A stretch of DNA of 34,132 bases from positions 1-34,132 of the forward strand of contig JAIETH010000008.1 in assembly GCA_019745315.1 (NCBI GenBank), given 5' to 3'. Both the position numbers and the translations under genes were made by a program. The stretch comes from Patescibacteria group bacterium (GTDB lineage Bacteria > Patescibacteriota > Minisyncoccia > Phycocordibacterales > UBA918). Each line of letters begins with the position of its first letter. Position 1 is the first letter of the stretch. Shown here in pieces: positions 23,267-32,294 of the stretch. A model generated the notes under the pieces. That model was not told the origin of the DNA, ran no database searches, and saw nothing but the letters and a program-made list of their open reading frames with translations.

Positions 23267-26200
23267 ATGACTATGAAAAATCGAACAGTACAGAACTTCG
23301 ATTTCGTAAACCTCAAGCTTGCGAGTCCGGAGAAAATCCTCGAGTGGTCCCACGGTGAGATCACAAAACCAGAGACGATCAACTATCGTACACAGCGCCC
23401 AGAAAAGCAGGGTCTCTTTGACGAACGAATCTTTGGTCCAGTTGAAGACTATGAGTGTTCATGTAAAAAATATCGCGGTATCCGTTATAAGGGTATTGTT
23501 TGTGAAAAGTGTGGAGTTGAAGTAACTCGCTCTATTGTACGTCGCGAGCGCATGGGTCATATTGAACTTTGCGTTCCAGTTTCTCACATTTGGTTCTTGC
23601 GTGGCGTACCGTCTCGTATTGCACTCTTGCTTGGAATTCCAGCAACAGAAGTTGAGAAGGTAATTTACTTTGCAGGATATTTTGTAACAAAGGTTAATGA
23701 AGATGTTCGTACTCGCCTCCTTAAAGAATTGGATACTGAATATCGTTCAAAGCTCAAAGATCTCACAAGCGAAAAGGCTCGCGAAGAACTTCATGAGCGA
23801 CTTGAGGAGACTAAGAATGATATTGAGCGCATTCGTGTTGGTACCGTGCTTGATGAAATGCACTACCATAAGTTCTCAGTAAAATTCAGTACACTCTTTG
23901 AGGCAGCGATTGGTGCAGAATCTATTTTCTCACTCTTCAAGAACCTCGATATGAATGTACTCTTGGCTCGTCTTGAAAAAGAACGAGAGACTGCAGGAGC
24001 TGCTGAGCGCGCAAAACTTGATAAGCGCCTCTCTCTTACACGAGGAATGATTTCTTCAGGCGTTCGTCCTGAGTGGATGTTCCTCTCACGTATTCCTGTT
24101 ATTCCACCAGCACTTCGTCCGATGGTTGCGCTTGAAGGAGGACGTCATGCGTCAAGCGACCTTAACGACCTCTATCGTCGTGTAATCAATCGTAACAATC
24201 GTTTGAAGAAGCTTATTGATATTCATGCTCCAGACGTAATTCTTCGAAACGAAAAGCGTATTCTCCAGGAAGCGGTTGACGCACTTATCGACAACTCAAT
24301 TCGTCATGGCAATACTGCGTACTCAGTAATGAGTCAGGCGCAGCGTCGTCCACTCAAGAGTCTTTCAGATTACCTTAAAGGAAAGCAGGGATACTTCCGT
24401 CAGAACTTGCTCGGAAAGCGTGTGGACTACTCAGGACGTTCAGTGATCGTTATCGGTCCAGAGCTTAAGCTTGACCAGTGTGGTCTTCCAAAGCACATGG
24501 CGCTTGAGCTCTTCCGTCCATTCGTTATCTCAGAGCTTCTCCGTCAGGAACTTGCGTACAACATTCGTGGAGCAGGCCGCCTTATTGAAGACGGTGTTCC
24601 TGAAGTATGGGCAATTCTTGAAGGAGTTATTCGCGACAAGCACGTACTCCTTAACCGTGCTCCAACACTTCACCGACAAGGTATTCAGGCATTCCGTCCT
24701 GTGCTTATCGAAGGAAACGCTATTCAGGTGCACCCACTTGTGTGTCGTGCCTTTAACGCGGACTTCGACGGAGACCAGATGGCTGTGCACGTACCACTTA
24801 CTCCAGAAGCACAGATGGAGGCTCGTGAGATTATTTCAGCAAACAAAAACATTCTTAAGCCAGGAGCAGGAGAGCCTGTGGTTTCTGAAAAGCTCCTCGA
24901 TATGGCGCTCGGATGTTACTGGATGACAAAGATTATTGATGGAGCAAAGGGTGAAGGAAACTATTTCCCATCACCGAACGCTGCTATTACTGCGTATGAC
25001 TTTGGTGCAATTGATTTCCGCGCAAAGATCAAGGTGATGGCAACTGAAACTGCGAAGTACCGTGAATTTAAGGGTGAAATATTTGAAACGTCTGTCGGAC
25101 GACTTCTCTTCAATAGCGTACTTCCAAGCGACTTTGGATTTATCAATGACATGGTGACGCAGCGAACTCTCTTTAACATCATTGTAGATGTGATTGACAG
25201 AGAAGGAACTGATGCAGTGCCTCCAATTATCGACAAGATCAAGCGTCACGGATTTACTTACGCAACACAATCAGGTGTGACATGGGGAATTGATGACGTT
25301 ACGGTACCAAAAGAGAAGCCTGGAATTATTGAAGCTGCGCGTCAGTCTGAGCGAAAGATCGCAGAGCAGTTCGGAGAAGGACTTCTTTCTCGTGATGAGC
25401 GCCGACGCTTTATTGTACAAATTTGGCACAAAGCAAAAACTGATCTTGAAAAGGTGATTCCAGGAACTCTTGATCAGCAAGGTTCAGTGTATGACATGTG
25501 GCAGTCAGGAGCTCGAGGATCTCTCGGACAGATCGCACAGATGGCCGGTATGAAAGGTCTTATCGTCAACACGAGAGGAGAAACTCTTGAATTCCCTGTT
25601 ATTTCTTCGATGAAGGAAGGTATGAGTCCGATTGAGTACTTTATTACAACTCACGGTTCTCGTAAGGGACTTGCTGACACTGCGCTTCAGACTGCGAAAG
25701 CTGGATACCTTACACGCCGACTCTTCGATGTTGCGCAAGATGCCATCGTTACTGAAGCTGATTGTAAGACAAAGAAAAGTATTACGATTCCTCGTATTTC
25801 TGCTTCAGGTATTGCAATTGCATTCTCGAAAGCAATTCGTGGACGTATTCTCGGAGAAGATATTGTTGATCCTTCAGGAGAGAAGCTCTTCAAGAAAGGA
25901 CATCTTATCTCACGCGCTGATGCACTCTTGGTTGAAAAGCGTGAAGATATCGCCGCTGTGTCTGTGCGTTCACCAATGACCTGTGAGACACTCCGTGGTA
26001 TTTGTCAGCAGTGTTACGGTATCGACCTCACAACCAATCACCTCGTTGATCTTGGTGAGGCGGTGGGAACTGTTGCCGCTCAAGCTATTGGAGAGCCAGG
26101 AACACAGCTTACGATGAACACGAAGCATGCCGGAGGAACAGCCTCAGTTGGTGGAGACGTAACGCAAGGTCTTCCTCGTGTTGAAGAAGTATTTGAAAAG

Positions 26201-26929
26201 CGTGCACCAAAGATTCCTGCTACAGTTTCTGTTGCTGAAGGAATTGTTACTGACATTCGTACTGAAGGACGTGAAAAGATTATTGTTGTTGCTCCTGATA
26301 TGGGTGCGAAGGGCGCTCCGAAGAAGAAGGACAATATTGAATACCCAGTACACTACCGTCGTACCGTACTTGTATCAGTTGGAGAAACTGTTAAGCAGGG
26401 ACAACTCATCACAGACGGTTCAGCTGAGCTTCCTGAAATTCTCAAATACGGTGGAGAACATGCAGTACAGGAATACATCATTGCTGAAACAAGCAAGCTC
26501 TATGAACTCCAAGGAGTTACGATTGCTCGTAAGCACATCGAGCTTATCGTTAAGCAAATGCTTTCTCGTCTCAAGATTACGAATGCAGGAGACAGTCACT
26601 TCACTGTAGGAGATGTTATTGAGGAATGGATCTTTGTTGATGCAAACAACAAGCTTAAAGAAGAAGGGCGTGAGCCAGCGAAGGGAGATCTGCTTATTCT
26701 TGGTATTACTGAAGTTTCTCTTACTCGTAAGAGCTTCCTTTCAGCGGCTTCATTCCAGAACACAACTCGTATCCTCATTAATGCGGCAGTTCGCGGAAGT
26801 CGTGACATGCTCACAGGACTTAAAGAAAACGTTATCATCGGTCGCTTGATCCCTGCTGGTACTGGTTTCCCGGGAAGCAAGAAGTACGATATGGTTGAAG
26901 CGCTTCGTCCAGCTGATATAGTTGAGTAG
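23267..26929 (+). CDS. rpoC: RNA polymerase beta' subunit
   Basis: Second catalytic core subunit, 1220 aa. The N-terminal zinc site is complete (CSCKKYRGIRYKGIVCEKCG). The active-site loop NADFDGDQM is at residues 497-505, with the three Mg-binding Asp. The second zinc site (DCKTKK ... MTCETLRGICQQCYG) is also present, and AAQAIGEPGTQLTMNTKHAGG lies before the C-terminal repeats. The start could be ATG 23267 or ATG 23273, two codons apart. No terminator is seen after the stop, so transcription probably continues into dnaG. Confidence 0.98.
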   Translation: MTMKNRTVQNFDFVNLKLASPEKILEWSHGEITKPETINYRTQRPEKQGLFDERIFGPVEDYECSCKKYRGIRYKGIVCEKCGVEVTRSIVRRERMGHIELCVPVSHIWFLRGVPSRIALLLGIPATEVEKVIYFAGYFVTKVNEDVRTRLLKELDTEYRSKLKDLTSEKAREELHERLEETKNDIERIRVGTVLDEMHYHKFSVKFSTLFEAAIGAESIFSLFKNLDMNVLLARLEKERETAGAAERAKLDKRLSLTRGMISSGVRPEWMFLSRIPVIPPALRPMVALEGGRHASSDLNDLYRRVINRNNRLKKLIDIHAPDVILRNEKRILQEAVDALIDNSIRHGNTAYSVMSQAQRRPLKSLSDYLKGKQGYFRQNLLGKRVDYSGRSVIVIGPELKLDQCGLPKHMALELFRPFVISELLRQELAYNIRGAGRLIEDGVPEVWAILEGVIRDKHVLLNRAPTLHRQGIQAFRPVLIEGNAIQVHPLVCRAFNADFDGDQMAVHVPLTPEAQMEAREIISANKNILKPGAGEPVVSEKLLDMALGCYWMTKIIDGAKGEGNYFPSPNAAITAYDFGAIDFRAKIKVMATETAKYREFKGEIFETSVGRLLFNSVLPSDFGFINDMVTQRTLFNIIVDVIDREGTDAVPPIIDKIKRHGFTYATQSGVTWGIDDVTVPKEKPGIIEAARQSERKIAEQFGEGLLSRDERRRFIVQIWHKAKTDLEKVIPGTLDQQGSVYDMWQSGARGSLGQIAQMAGMKGLIVNTRGETLEFPVISSMKEGMSPIEYFITTHGSRKGLADTALQTAKAGYLTRRLFDVAQDAIVTEADCKTKKSITIPRISASGIAIAFSKAIRGRILGEDIVDPSGEKLFKKGHLISRADALLVEKREDIAAVSVRSPMTCETLRGICQQCYGIDLTTNHLVDLGEAVGTVAAQAIGEPGTQLTMNTKHAGGTASVGGDVTQGLPRVEEVFEKRAPKIPATVSVAEGIVTDIRTEGREKIIVVAPDMGAKGAPKKKDNIEYPVHYRRTVLVSVGETVKQGQLITDGSAELPEILKYGGEHAVQEYIIAETSKLYELQGVTIARKHIELIVKQMLSRLKITNAGDSHFTVGDVIEEWIFVDANNKLKEEGREPAKGDLLILGITEVSLTRKSFLSAASFQNTTRILINAAVRGSRDMLTGLKENVIIGRLIPAGTGFPGSKKYDMVEALRPADIVE

Positions 26930-26983
26930 TACCCATCTTGTGCACGGTGTGTGCGAGCTAAGGTTGAGCCAAGGTTGATCACA

Positions 26984-28747
26984 ATGGCAATAACACCGGT
27001 AGAAAACATAAAACAGAGACTCTCCATTATTGATGTGGTGAGCTCTTATGTGGTGCTTCAGAAGGCAGGGAAGAGCTTTAAGGGAAAATCTCCTTTTGTG
27101 AGCGAGCGAACACCCTCTTTCTTTGTGTCTCCCGATCGAGGAATGTACTACTGCTTTTCTACGGGGAAAGGAGGGGACATTTTCTCGTTCATACAAGAGA
27201 TGGAAGGAGTAGATTTTAAGGGTGCGCTTAAAATTCTTGCTGAGCGTGCGGGTGTTGAATTGACTGCAGTAGACCCGCGTTCCCGTGATGATAAAGAAAA
27301 ACTTCTTAGTCTTCTTGAAGACGCAACGCGTTACTTTGTTGTCGAGATGGGAAAGAAAGAGGCGATCTCTGCGTATCTAGTAGAGAGAGGTTTACGGAAA
27401 GAGACCATAGAAAAGTGGCGTATTGGGTATGCTCCAGCGGGGTGGCGTAACCTTAAAGAGCATCTTCTTAAGAAGGGGTATACAGAGGATTTTATTTTTA
27501 GATCAGGTCTTCTTAAGAAGACGAATGATGGATCAAAAAACAGCTACGACGTGTTTCGTGATCGTATTATGTTTCCGATCGCGGATTCTTCAGGGCGCGT
27601 TGTCGGGTTCTCTGGACGCATTGTGACCCAAGACCCAGGAGCACCTAAATATGTAAACTCTCCAGAGACCGAGCTCTTTGTAAAATCACAAGTACTTTTT
27701 GGGTATGATCACGCCAAAAGTGGTATCCGCACATTTGATTTCTCTCTGGTGGTTGAAGGTCAGTTTGACCTCGTGCTCTCGCATCAGGCAGGGTATACCA
27801 ACACAGTTGCGCTCTCGGGTACCGCACTCTCCCTTTCTCACGTAGAGATTTTGCAGCGTCTCTCAAACAAAGTAGTACTTGCACTTGATGCAGATCGTGC
27901 CGGTATTGCGTCAGCCAAGCGATTAAGTGAAGTAATGCTGAAGCGTGGTATGGATGTTAAGGTTGCGCGCATTATGGGGGGCAAAGATCCAGCAGACCTT
28001 GTGCGCGAAGATCAAAAGCTTTTGAAACAGGCAGTCGGTGGGTCAGTCCACGTTGTTGAATTTCTTCTTAATGTACTCCGCGATGAAGTTGCCGACGATC
28101 GTACGTTTAAGTTGCGAGTACGAGAGGAAGTGCTTCCATTTATCGCCCTGATGCCAAACAAGATCGATCAAGAACACTTTGCTCGTATTGTAGGAGAGCG
28201 GCTTGGGGTTACAGAAGAGTCGGTGCGACATGAAATATCTCGAGTAAACGAACGAGCGCCCGTTGATCAAAAGAGTATTCCAAAGGATGTTCAGGCTGAA
28301 ATAAAGGTACGGATTCCACGGCGTCGTGAAGAGGATCTTGTGTCACATCTCTATGGAATCTTGCTCTGGCAACAGGGAGAAGAGTCCCCAGTCCTTGATG
28401 AAAAAGTACTTTACAAAAACCTTGAATTAGTCCTCGGGCATGATAGTATGCAATCGCTTGTAGATTGGGGAGAAGATACAAAAAATGAGGCTATTTTTAA
28501 GACAGAGGCCCTCTATGCCGAGGTTGGTGAGTCTCTCAAAAAGGAGGTTGCGAGCATGCTCCATGAGCTGTATGTCGTCGAGCTGCGGCGTCGTCTCGCG
28601 CAAGCTCGTGAGCGATTGAGGGAGTCTGAGCGATCACTTGATACAGCCCTCCAGGAGCGTGAGCTCGCATTATGCTCTAGTATTAATGAAACACTGAAGG
28701 AGATTATTTTAAAAAATCCATTTGAAAAAGTATTTACGGAGCAATAA
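26984..28747 (+). CDS. dnaG: DNA primase with degenerate zinc finger
   Basis: Makes the RNA primers for replication. From ATG 26984 the protein has 587 aa. The N-terminal zinc-finger domain keeps its fold signature ([30 protein letters not shown]), but of the four CHC2 zinc ligands only Cys57 is left: the others are Ser36, Val39 and Thr60. The polymerase core is intact: [14 protein letters not shown] motifs [11 protein letters not shown] and [11 protein letters not shown], and KDPADLV. The C-terminal DnaB-binding region is less conserved. The track's earlier start is a non-ATG codon and less likely. It lies 54 nt after rpoC and 14 nt before rpoD. Confidence 0.96.
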   Translation: MAITPVENIKQRLSIIDVVSSYVVLQKAGKSFKGKSPFVSERTPSFFVSPDRGMYYCFSTGKGGDIFSFIQEMEGVDFKGALKILAERAGVELTAVDPRSRDDKEKLLSLLEDATRYFVVEMGKKEAISAYLVERGLRKETIEKWRIGYAPAGWRNLKEHLLKKGYTEDFIFRSGLLKKTNDGSKNSYDVFRDRIMFPIADSSGRVVGFSGRIVTQDPGAPKYVNSPETELFVKSQVLFGYDHAKSGIRTFDFSLVVEGQFDLVLSHQAGYTNTVALSGTALSLSHVEILQRLSNKVVLALDADRAGIASAKRLSEVMLKRGMDVKVARIMGGKDPADLVREDQKLLKQAVGGSVHVVEFLLNVLRDEVADDRTFKLRVREEVLPFIALMPNKIDQEHFARIVGERLGVTEESVRHEISRVNERAPVDQKSIPKDVQAEIKVRIPRRREEDLVSHLYGILLWQQGEESPVLDEKVLYKNLELVLGHDSMQSLVDWGEDTKNEAIFKTEALYAEVGESLKKEVASMLHELYVVELRRRLAQARERLRESERSLDTALQERELALCSSINETLKEIILKNPFEKVFTEQ

Positions 28748-28761
28748 ATAAAAAGAATTAT

Positions 28762-30030
28762 ATGGCACCAAAAAAAGCGCAAAAAAAGAAAGTGGTAAAA
28801 AAAGCTCCAAAGAGTGCTGTTAAAAAAGTATCAAAGCCTAAGGTTATACAGAAAAAGAAGGCAATCAAAAAGGTGGTTAAAAAACCAGCCGCTGTTAAGA
28901 AAGCTCCAAAGAAAGCGGTTGCAAAGAAAGTGGTTAAAAAAGCACCTCTCTCAAAAGCTGATCGCCAAAGCGAAGTGAAGCTTGAGGGTGTTATTGCGAA
29001 GGCTCGTGAAAAAGGATATGTAACGTACGATGAGATTATAAAAGTATTTCCCACTATTGAAGATAGTGTTGAAGTGCTTGAAACACTCTACGAGCGCCTT
29101 GCAACAGCAGGCATCGATGTGCTTGAAAGTGGCGGCATGCTCGGAAACGATGCAAGTGACGATCTCCTTGATAAGCGTAATATCTATCGACGAAGCGAGA
29201 GCGGATACGATTCTATTCAGATGTATCTTCGTGAGATTGGACAGTATCCACTTTTGACTGGTGTAGAGGAGCGAACGCTTGCAAAGCGTATTGTTGACGG
29301 AGATGGAGAGGCACGCAATCTTCTCGCGCGCGCTAACCTTCGCCTCGTTGTTTCTATTGCAAAGAAGTATGTCGGACGAAGTCCTGATCTTACACTCCTG
29401 GATCTTATCCAGGAAGGAAACCTCGGTCTCTTTAAGGCGGTAGATAAATTCGACTTCACAAAAGGATTTAAATTCTCGACCTATGCTACTTGGTGGATTC
29501 GCCAAGCTATCACGCGAGCGCTCGCTGATCAGTCTCGTACTATTCGTATCCCGGTTCACATGGTGGAGACGATGGCAAAATATAAGCAGGTATCTCGACG
29601 GCTTTCTCAAGACCTCGGACGAGATCCTGTTGCCGAAGAGATCGCAACGGAAATGGGTATCGAAGTAGATAAGGTCTACCAGATTGAAAAAATTAGTCAG
29701 GATACCATTTCTCTTGAGACACCGATTGGAGACGAGGATGATCGATCACGACTTTCTGACTTTATTTCTGATGATAAAATTTTGCTTCCAGACCAAGAAG
29801 TAGCCCACAGAATCCTTGCCGATCAGGTAAAAGAAATTCTTGACACGCTTTCAGAAAAAGAGCGAAAAATTCTTGAAATGCGTCACGGACTCCTCGATGG
29901 TACGTACCACACGCTTGAAGAGGTAGGAAAAGAATTTGGTGTGACCCGCGAACGCATTCGACAGATCGAAGCTAAGGCGCTCGAAAAGATTCGCCTTCAC
30001 GATAAGGCACGACGCCTCAAAAGTTACTAG
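28762..30030 (+). CDS. rpoD: Primary sigma factor with Lys-rich N-terminal tail
   Basis: Directs RNA polymerase to -10/-35 promoters. The 422-aa protein begins with about 66 residues made almost only of Lys, Ala, Val and Pro (for example [15 protein letters not shown]), resembling histone H1 C-terminal tails. A region-1.1-like domain follows ([18 protein letters not shown]), then regions 1.2 ([17 protein letters not shown]), 2 ([22 protein letters not shown] and [15 protein letters not shown]), 3 and 4 ([25 protein letters not shown]). All DNA-contacting motifs for -10 and -35 are standard, consistent with the TTGACA/TATAAT promoters in the window. It ends in the long terminator at 30029. Confidence 0.97.
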   Translation: MAPKKAQKKKVVKKAPKSAVKKVSKPKVIQKKKAIKKVVKKPAAVKKAPKKAVAKKVVKKAPLSKADRQSEVKLEGVIAKAREKGYVTYDEIIKVFPTIEDSVEVLETLYERLATAGIDVLESGGMLGNDASDDLLDKRNIYRRSESGYDSIQMYLREIGQYPLLTGVEERTLAKRIVDGDGEARNLLARANLRLVVSIAKKYVGRSPDLTLLDLIQEGNLGLFKAVDKFDFTKGFKFSTYATWWIRQAITRALADQSRTIRIPVHMVETMAKYKQVSRRLSQDLGRDPVAEEIATEMGIEVDKVYQIEKISQDTISLETPIGDEDDRSRLSDFISDDKILLPDQEVAHRILADQVKEILDTLSEKERKILEMRHGLLDGTYHTLEEVGKEFGVTRERIRQIEAKALEKIRLHDKARRLKSY

Positions 30031-30068
30031 CATTAAAAAAGACCACATGTGTGGTCTTTTTTAATGCT
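30029..30068. terminator. Bidirectional terminator after rpoD
   Basis: A perfect 18-bp stem agcattaaaaaagaccac / gtggtcttttttaatgct with loop atgt. It overlaps the rpoD stop codon and serves the convergent antiporter gene too. Confidence 0.95.
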
Positions 30069-30075
30069 ATATCAT

Positions 30076-32154
30076 TTATTCGACGTGGAATTTTTCTTTA
30101 AGAGTCACGTAGAGCTTAGGCGTAATCAATTCGCGTGAGTAAAGGGAATTGAGTACGCGCTCTTCTACTTTAGTAATTCCGTGAGAAGCAAAGAGGGTTC
30201 CTATTTTTTCAGTAAGATCAGGATATGCTGCAATGCTTTCTTCCATTTTTGCTTGAGAGCCACTACGAAATTCAGTATAGAGGTCAATCACATGCAACAG
30301 AGATTCTTTTGAGAAGATCGAATGCGCTTCTTCGGGATGTATTTTATTCAATTCTTTAAGCACCTTACGAGATATGATCGATTGAGCACGGTAGTACGCA
30401 TATTGCTCGACTGCTTTTTGTGAAGCAGAGAGTGGTCTGAGGAGGGCCCCAATGCGTGCAAGTGTTCGGTCAAATATATCTCGCCCATCAATAATGGTTG
30501 GAAGATCAAGGTTTCCTTTCTCGATTTCTTCAAGTTGGACAGTAAGCTTTCCAAGTATGCGCTTGTATACTGTCTCGTTTATTTCTCCGTAGTGATAGAG
30601 CTCCTTGAGGGCTTTCTTTTCGATGCCGATAGCATACATGCGCAATACCTGCACTACGTAGTCGCGAGTTTCTGTATGGCTTTCTTGAAGAATCGAACAC
30701 GCTTTTTTGTATTCTGCTTCGTGCTCGTGTAGAAGTGTTGTGTATGCATGTTCGGTTATATACCCACGCTCGAAGAATACTTTAAGACGAACCGCTACTT
30801 CTCGATGAGTAAGGGCGCATGCTTCTTGGTACTCAATCTTTTCAAGCTCAGTCATGCGATCAAGCTTGAGGGTGCGCATGAGTGCTTGTATAGTTGTTGC
30901 TTTTACAAAGATGGTGAAGAAGATACATCCGATGGTGAGCGTGAGTATGAAGTCTCGAGGCGCTATATCAAGAGCCCATCCAGGAATAGTAATATCGGGC
31001 GGAATAAGAAGTACGAGCGTCACCGCAAGAGCTCCCCGAAGGCTGCCCCACGAAAGGAGATGTTGCCATGACCGAGGAATTCGTTTTGAGGTGTCTGAAA
31101 AAAGATTAAAGATATAGGTTACAGGGTAGATAGAAAGCGCTCGCGCAAAAGCCACAACAAAAACTGAAATGACTATAGGGAATATGATGTCAGCCTCTCC
31201 AAGGGGGATGTTCGTAAAGAGAATACCAACCATTATAAAGATTACGGAGTTTGCCATGAACGCAAGCTGACCCCACAACTTATCGACAAATTCTTCAGCG
31301 CGAGGATGAATCTTAGGGCGTCCGTAGTTTCCCATAACAATAGAAGCTATGGTGGTTGCTATGATTGATGAAATGGCGAGATCGTATCCTCCAATCTCAA
31401 TATGATGAGAAATAAACTCTGATCCTAGAAATGTTGCGTATGCAAGAACGACGGTGAGTGTGATGCTTGCAAATTCATTGGCGCGTGTGTATTCAATGCA
31501 TTTAGCAAATACCACTCCACAGAGAACACCAAAGAGAACACCACTTGCGATCATAAAGCTAAAGAGGATACTTCCTTCAAGGAGGGTCTGTGATCCATTA
31601 AAGCCGTGAAGTACCACTTCAAGAAGAATGAGGAAGAGTGCAACTGACGTCGCATCATTAAACAAACTTTCCCCTTCAAAAATAAGCGAGAGTCTGCGAG
31701 GTGCGCCATATTCTTTAAAGAGTGCGAGTACGGCTACAGGATCTGTTGCAGAAATCAGCGCTCCAAAGAGAAGTGTAATGCTGAGAGGTACTTCTATTCC
31801 AATCAGTGAGAGTAGAAAAGACAATCCATACCCAATTGCTACGGTTGATACAAGTAAGCTTACTACTGCAAAGAGGGAAATGATTGCACTATCACTCGCA
31901 AGCTTTCTGATACTTATGTTGTAGGCTGACTCAAAGATGAGGGCAGGCAAGAATATGAAAAAGAGAACCTCGGGAGTTAAGTGGAATGACGTGAGGAATG
32001 AAAATGTTTCTGAGGTAGACAGCAGTCCTATCAAAACGCCAAATGCTACCAAGAGTACTGTGTGGGGTACGCGAAGTGCTTTCGACCAAAATACCGCAAG
32101 ACTAGAGATGGTAAGTACCGCACATACTATAAGAAGGGTAGACAATTCGAGCAT
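30076..32154 (-). CDS. Na+/H+ antiporter, CPA1/NhaP type, with long cytoplasmic tail
   Basis: Exchanges Na+ (or K+) for protons across the membrane, for pH and salt balance. Residues 1-420 hold about twelve hydrophobic segments with the CPA1 motifs SATDPVAVLALF and GESLFNDATSVALF, the latter with the Asn-Asp ion-binding pair, and WGSLRGALAV. The remaining 270 residues are soluble, mostly helical and charged, without a recognised domain such as TrkA-N or cyclic-nucleotide binding, and could be a regulatory tail. It is monocistronic, with its own promoter at 32186-32215, and ends convergent to rpoD. Ion specificity cannot be read from the sequence. Confidence 0.93.
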   Translation of the reverse strand: MLELSTLLIVCAVLTISSLAVFWSKALRVPHTVLLVAFGVLIGLLSTSETFSFLTSFHLTPEVLFFIFLPALIFESAYNISIRKLASDSAIISLFAVVSLLVSTVAIGYGLSFLLSLIGIEVPLSITLLFGALISATDPVAVLALFKEYGAPRRLSLIFEGESLFNDATSVALFLILLEVVLHGFNGSQTLLEGSILFSFMIASGVLFGVLCGVVFAKCIEYTRANEFASITLTVVLAYATFLGSEFISHHIEIGGYDLAISSIIATTIASIVMGNYGRPKIHPRAEEFVDKLWGQLAFMANSVIFIMVGILFTNIPLGEADIIFPIVISVFVVAFARALSIYPVTYIFNLFSDTSKRIPRSWQHLLSWGSLRGALAVTLVLLIPPDITIPGWALDIAPRDFILTLTIGCIFFTIFVKATTIQALMRTLKLDRMTELEKIEYQEACALTHREVAVRLKVFFERGYITEHAYTTLLHEHEAEYKKACSILQESHTETRDYVVQVLRMYAIGIEKKALKELYHYGEINETVYKRILGKLTVQLEEIEKGNLDLPTIIDGRDIFDRTLARIGALLRPLSASQKAVEQYAYYRAQSIISRKVLKELNKIHPEEAHSIFSKESLLHVIDLYTEFRSGSQAKMEESIAAYPDLTEKIGTLFASHGITKVEERVLNSLYSRELITPKLYVTLKEKFHVE

Positions 32155-32185
32155 ACGTACATTTATTTTTTAATGACGAAAAACT

Positions 32186-32215
32186 ACTATACTCCTTTGT
32201 CTGAGTTTTGTGCAA
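32186..32215 (-). promoter_or_regulatory. Antiporter promoter
   Basis: On the minus strand TTGCAC (32215-32210), 18-nt spacer, TATAGT (32191-32186); start near 32179, about 25 nt before the ATG. Confidence 0.72.
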
Positions 32216-32255
32216 ATAGTCACTGTGCTTTGCCGGACATAACATATCTTTTGTT

Positions 32256-32285
32256 TTGTCAAAAAAAGCATTTCAAACGTATAAT
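32256..32285 (+). promoter_or_regulatory. Promoter of the UvrD-like helicase gene
   Basis: TTGTCA (32256-32261), 18-nt spacer, perfect TATAAT (32280-32285). The ATG at 32295 lies 9 nt after the -10, so the mRNA is nearly leaderless. Confidence 0.8.
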
Positions 32286-32294
32286 GCAGCTGTT

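Noticed and set aside
24471-24926. 151-aa plus-strand ORF inside rpoC
   Set aside because: Lies over the conserved active-site region of rpoC in another frame.
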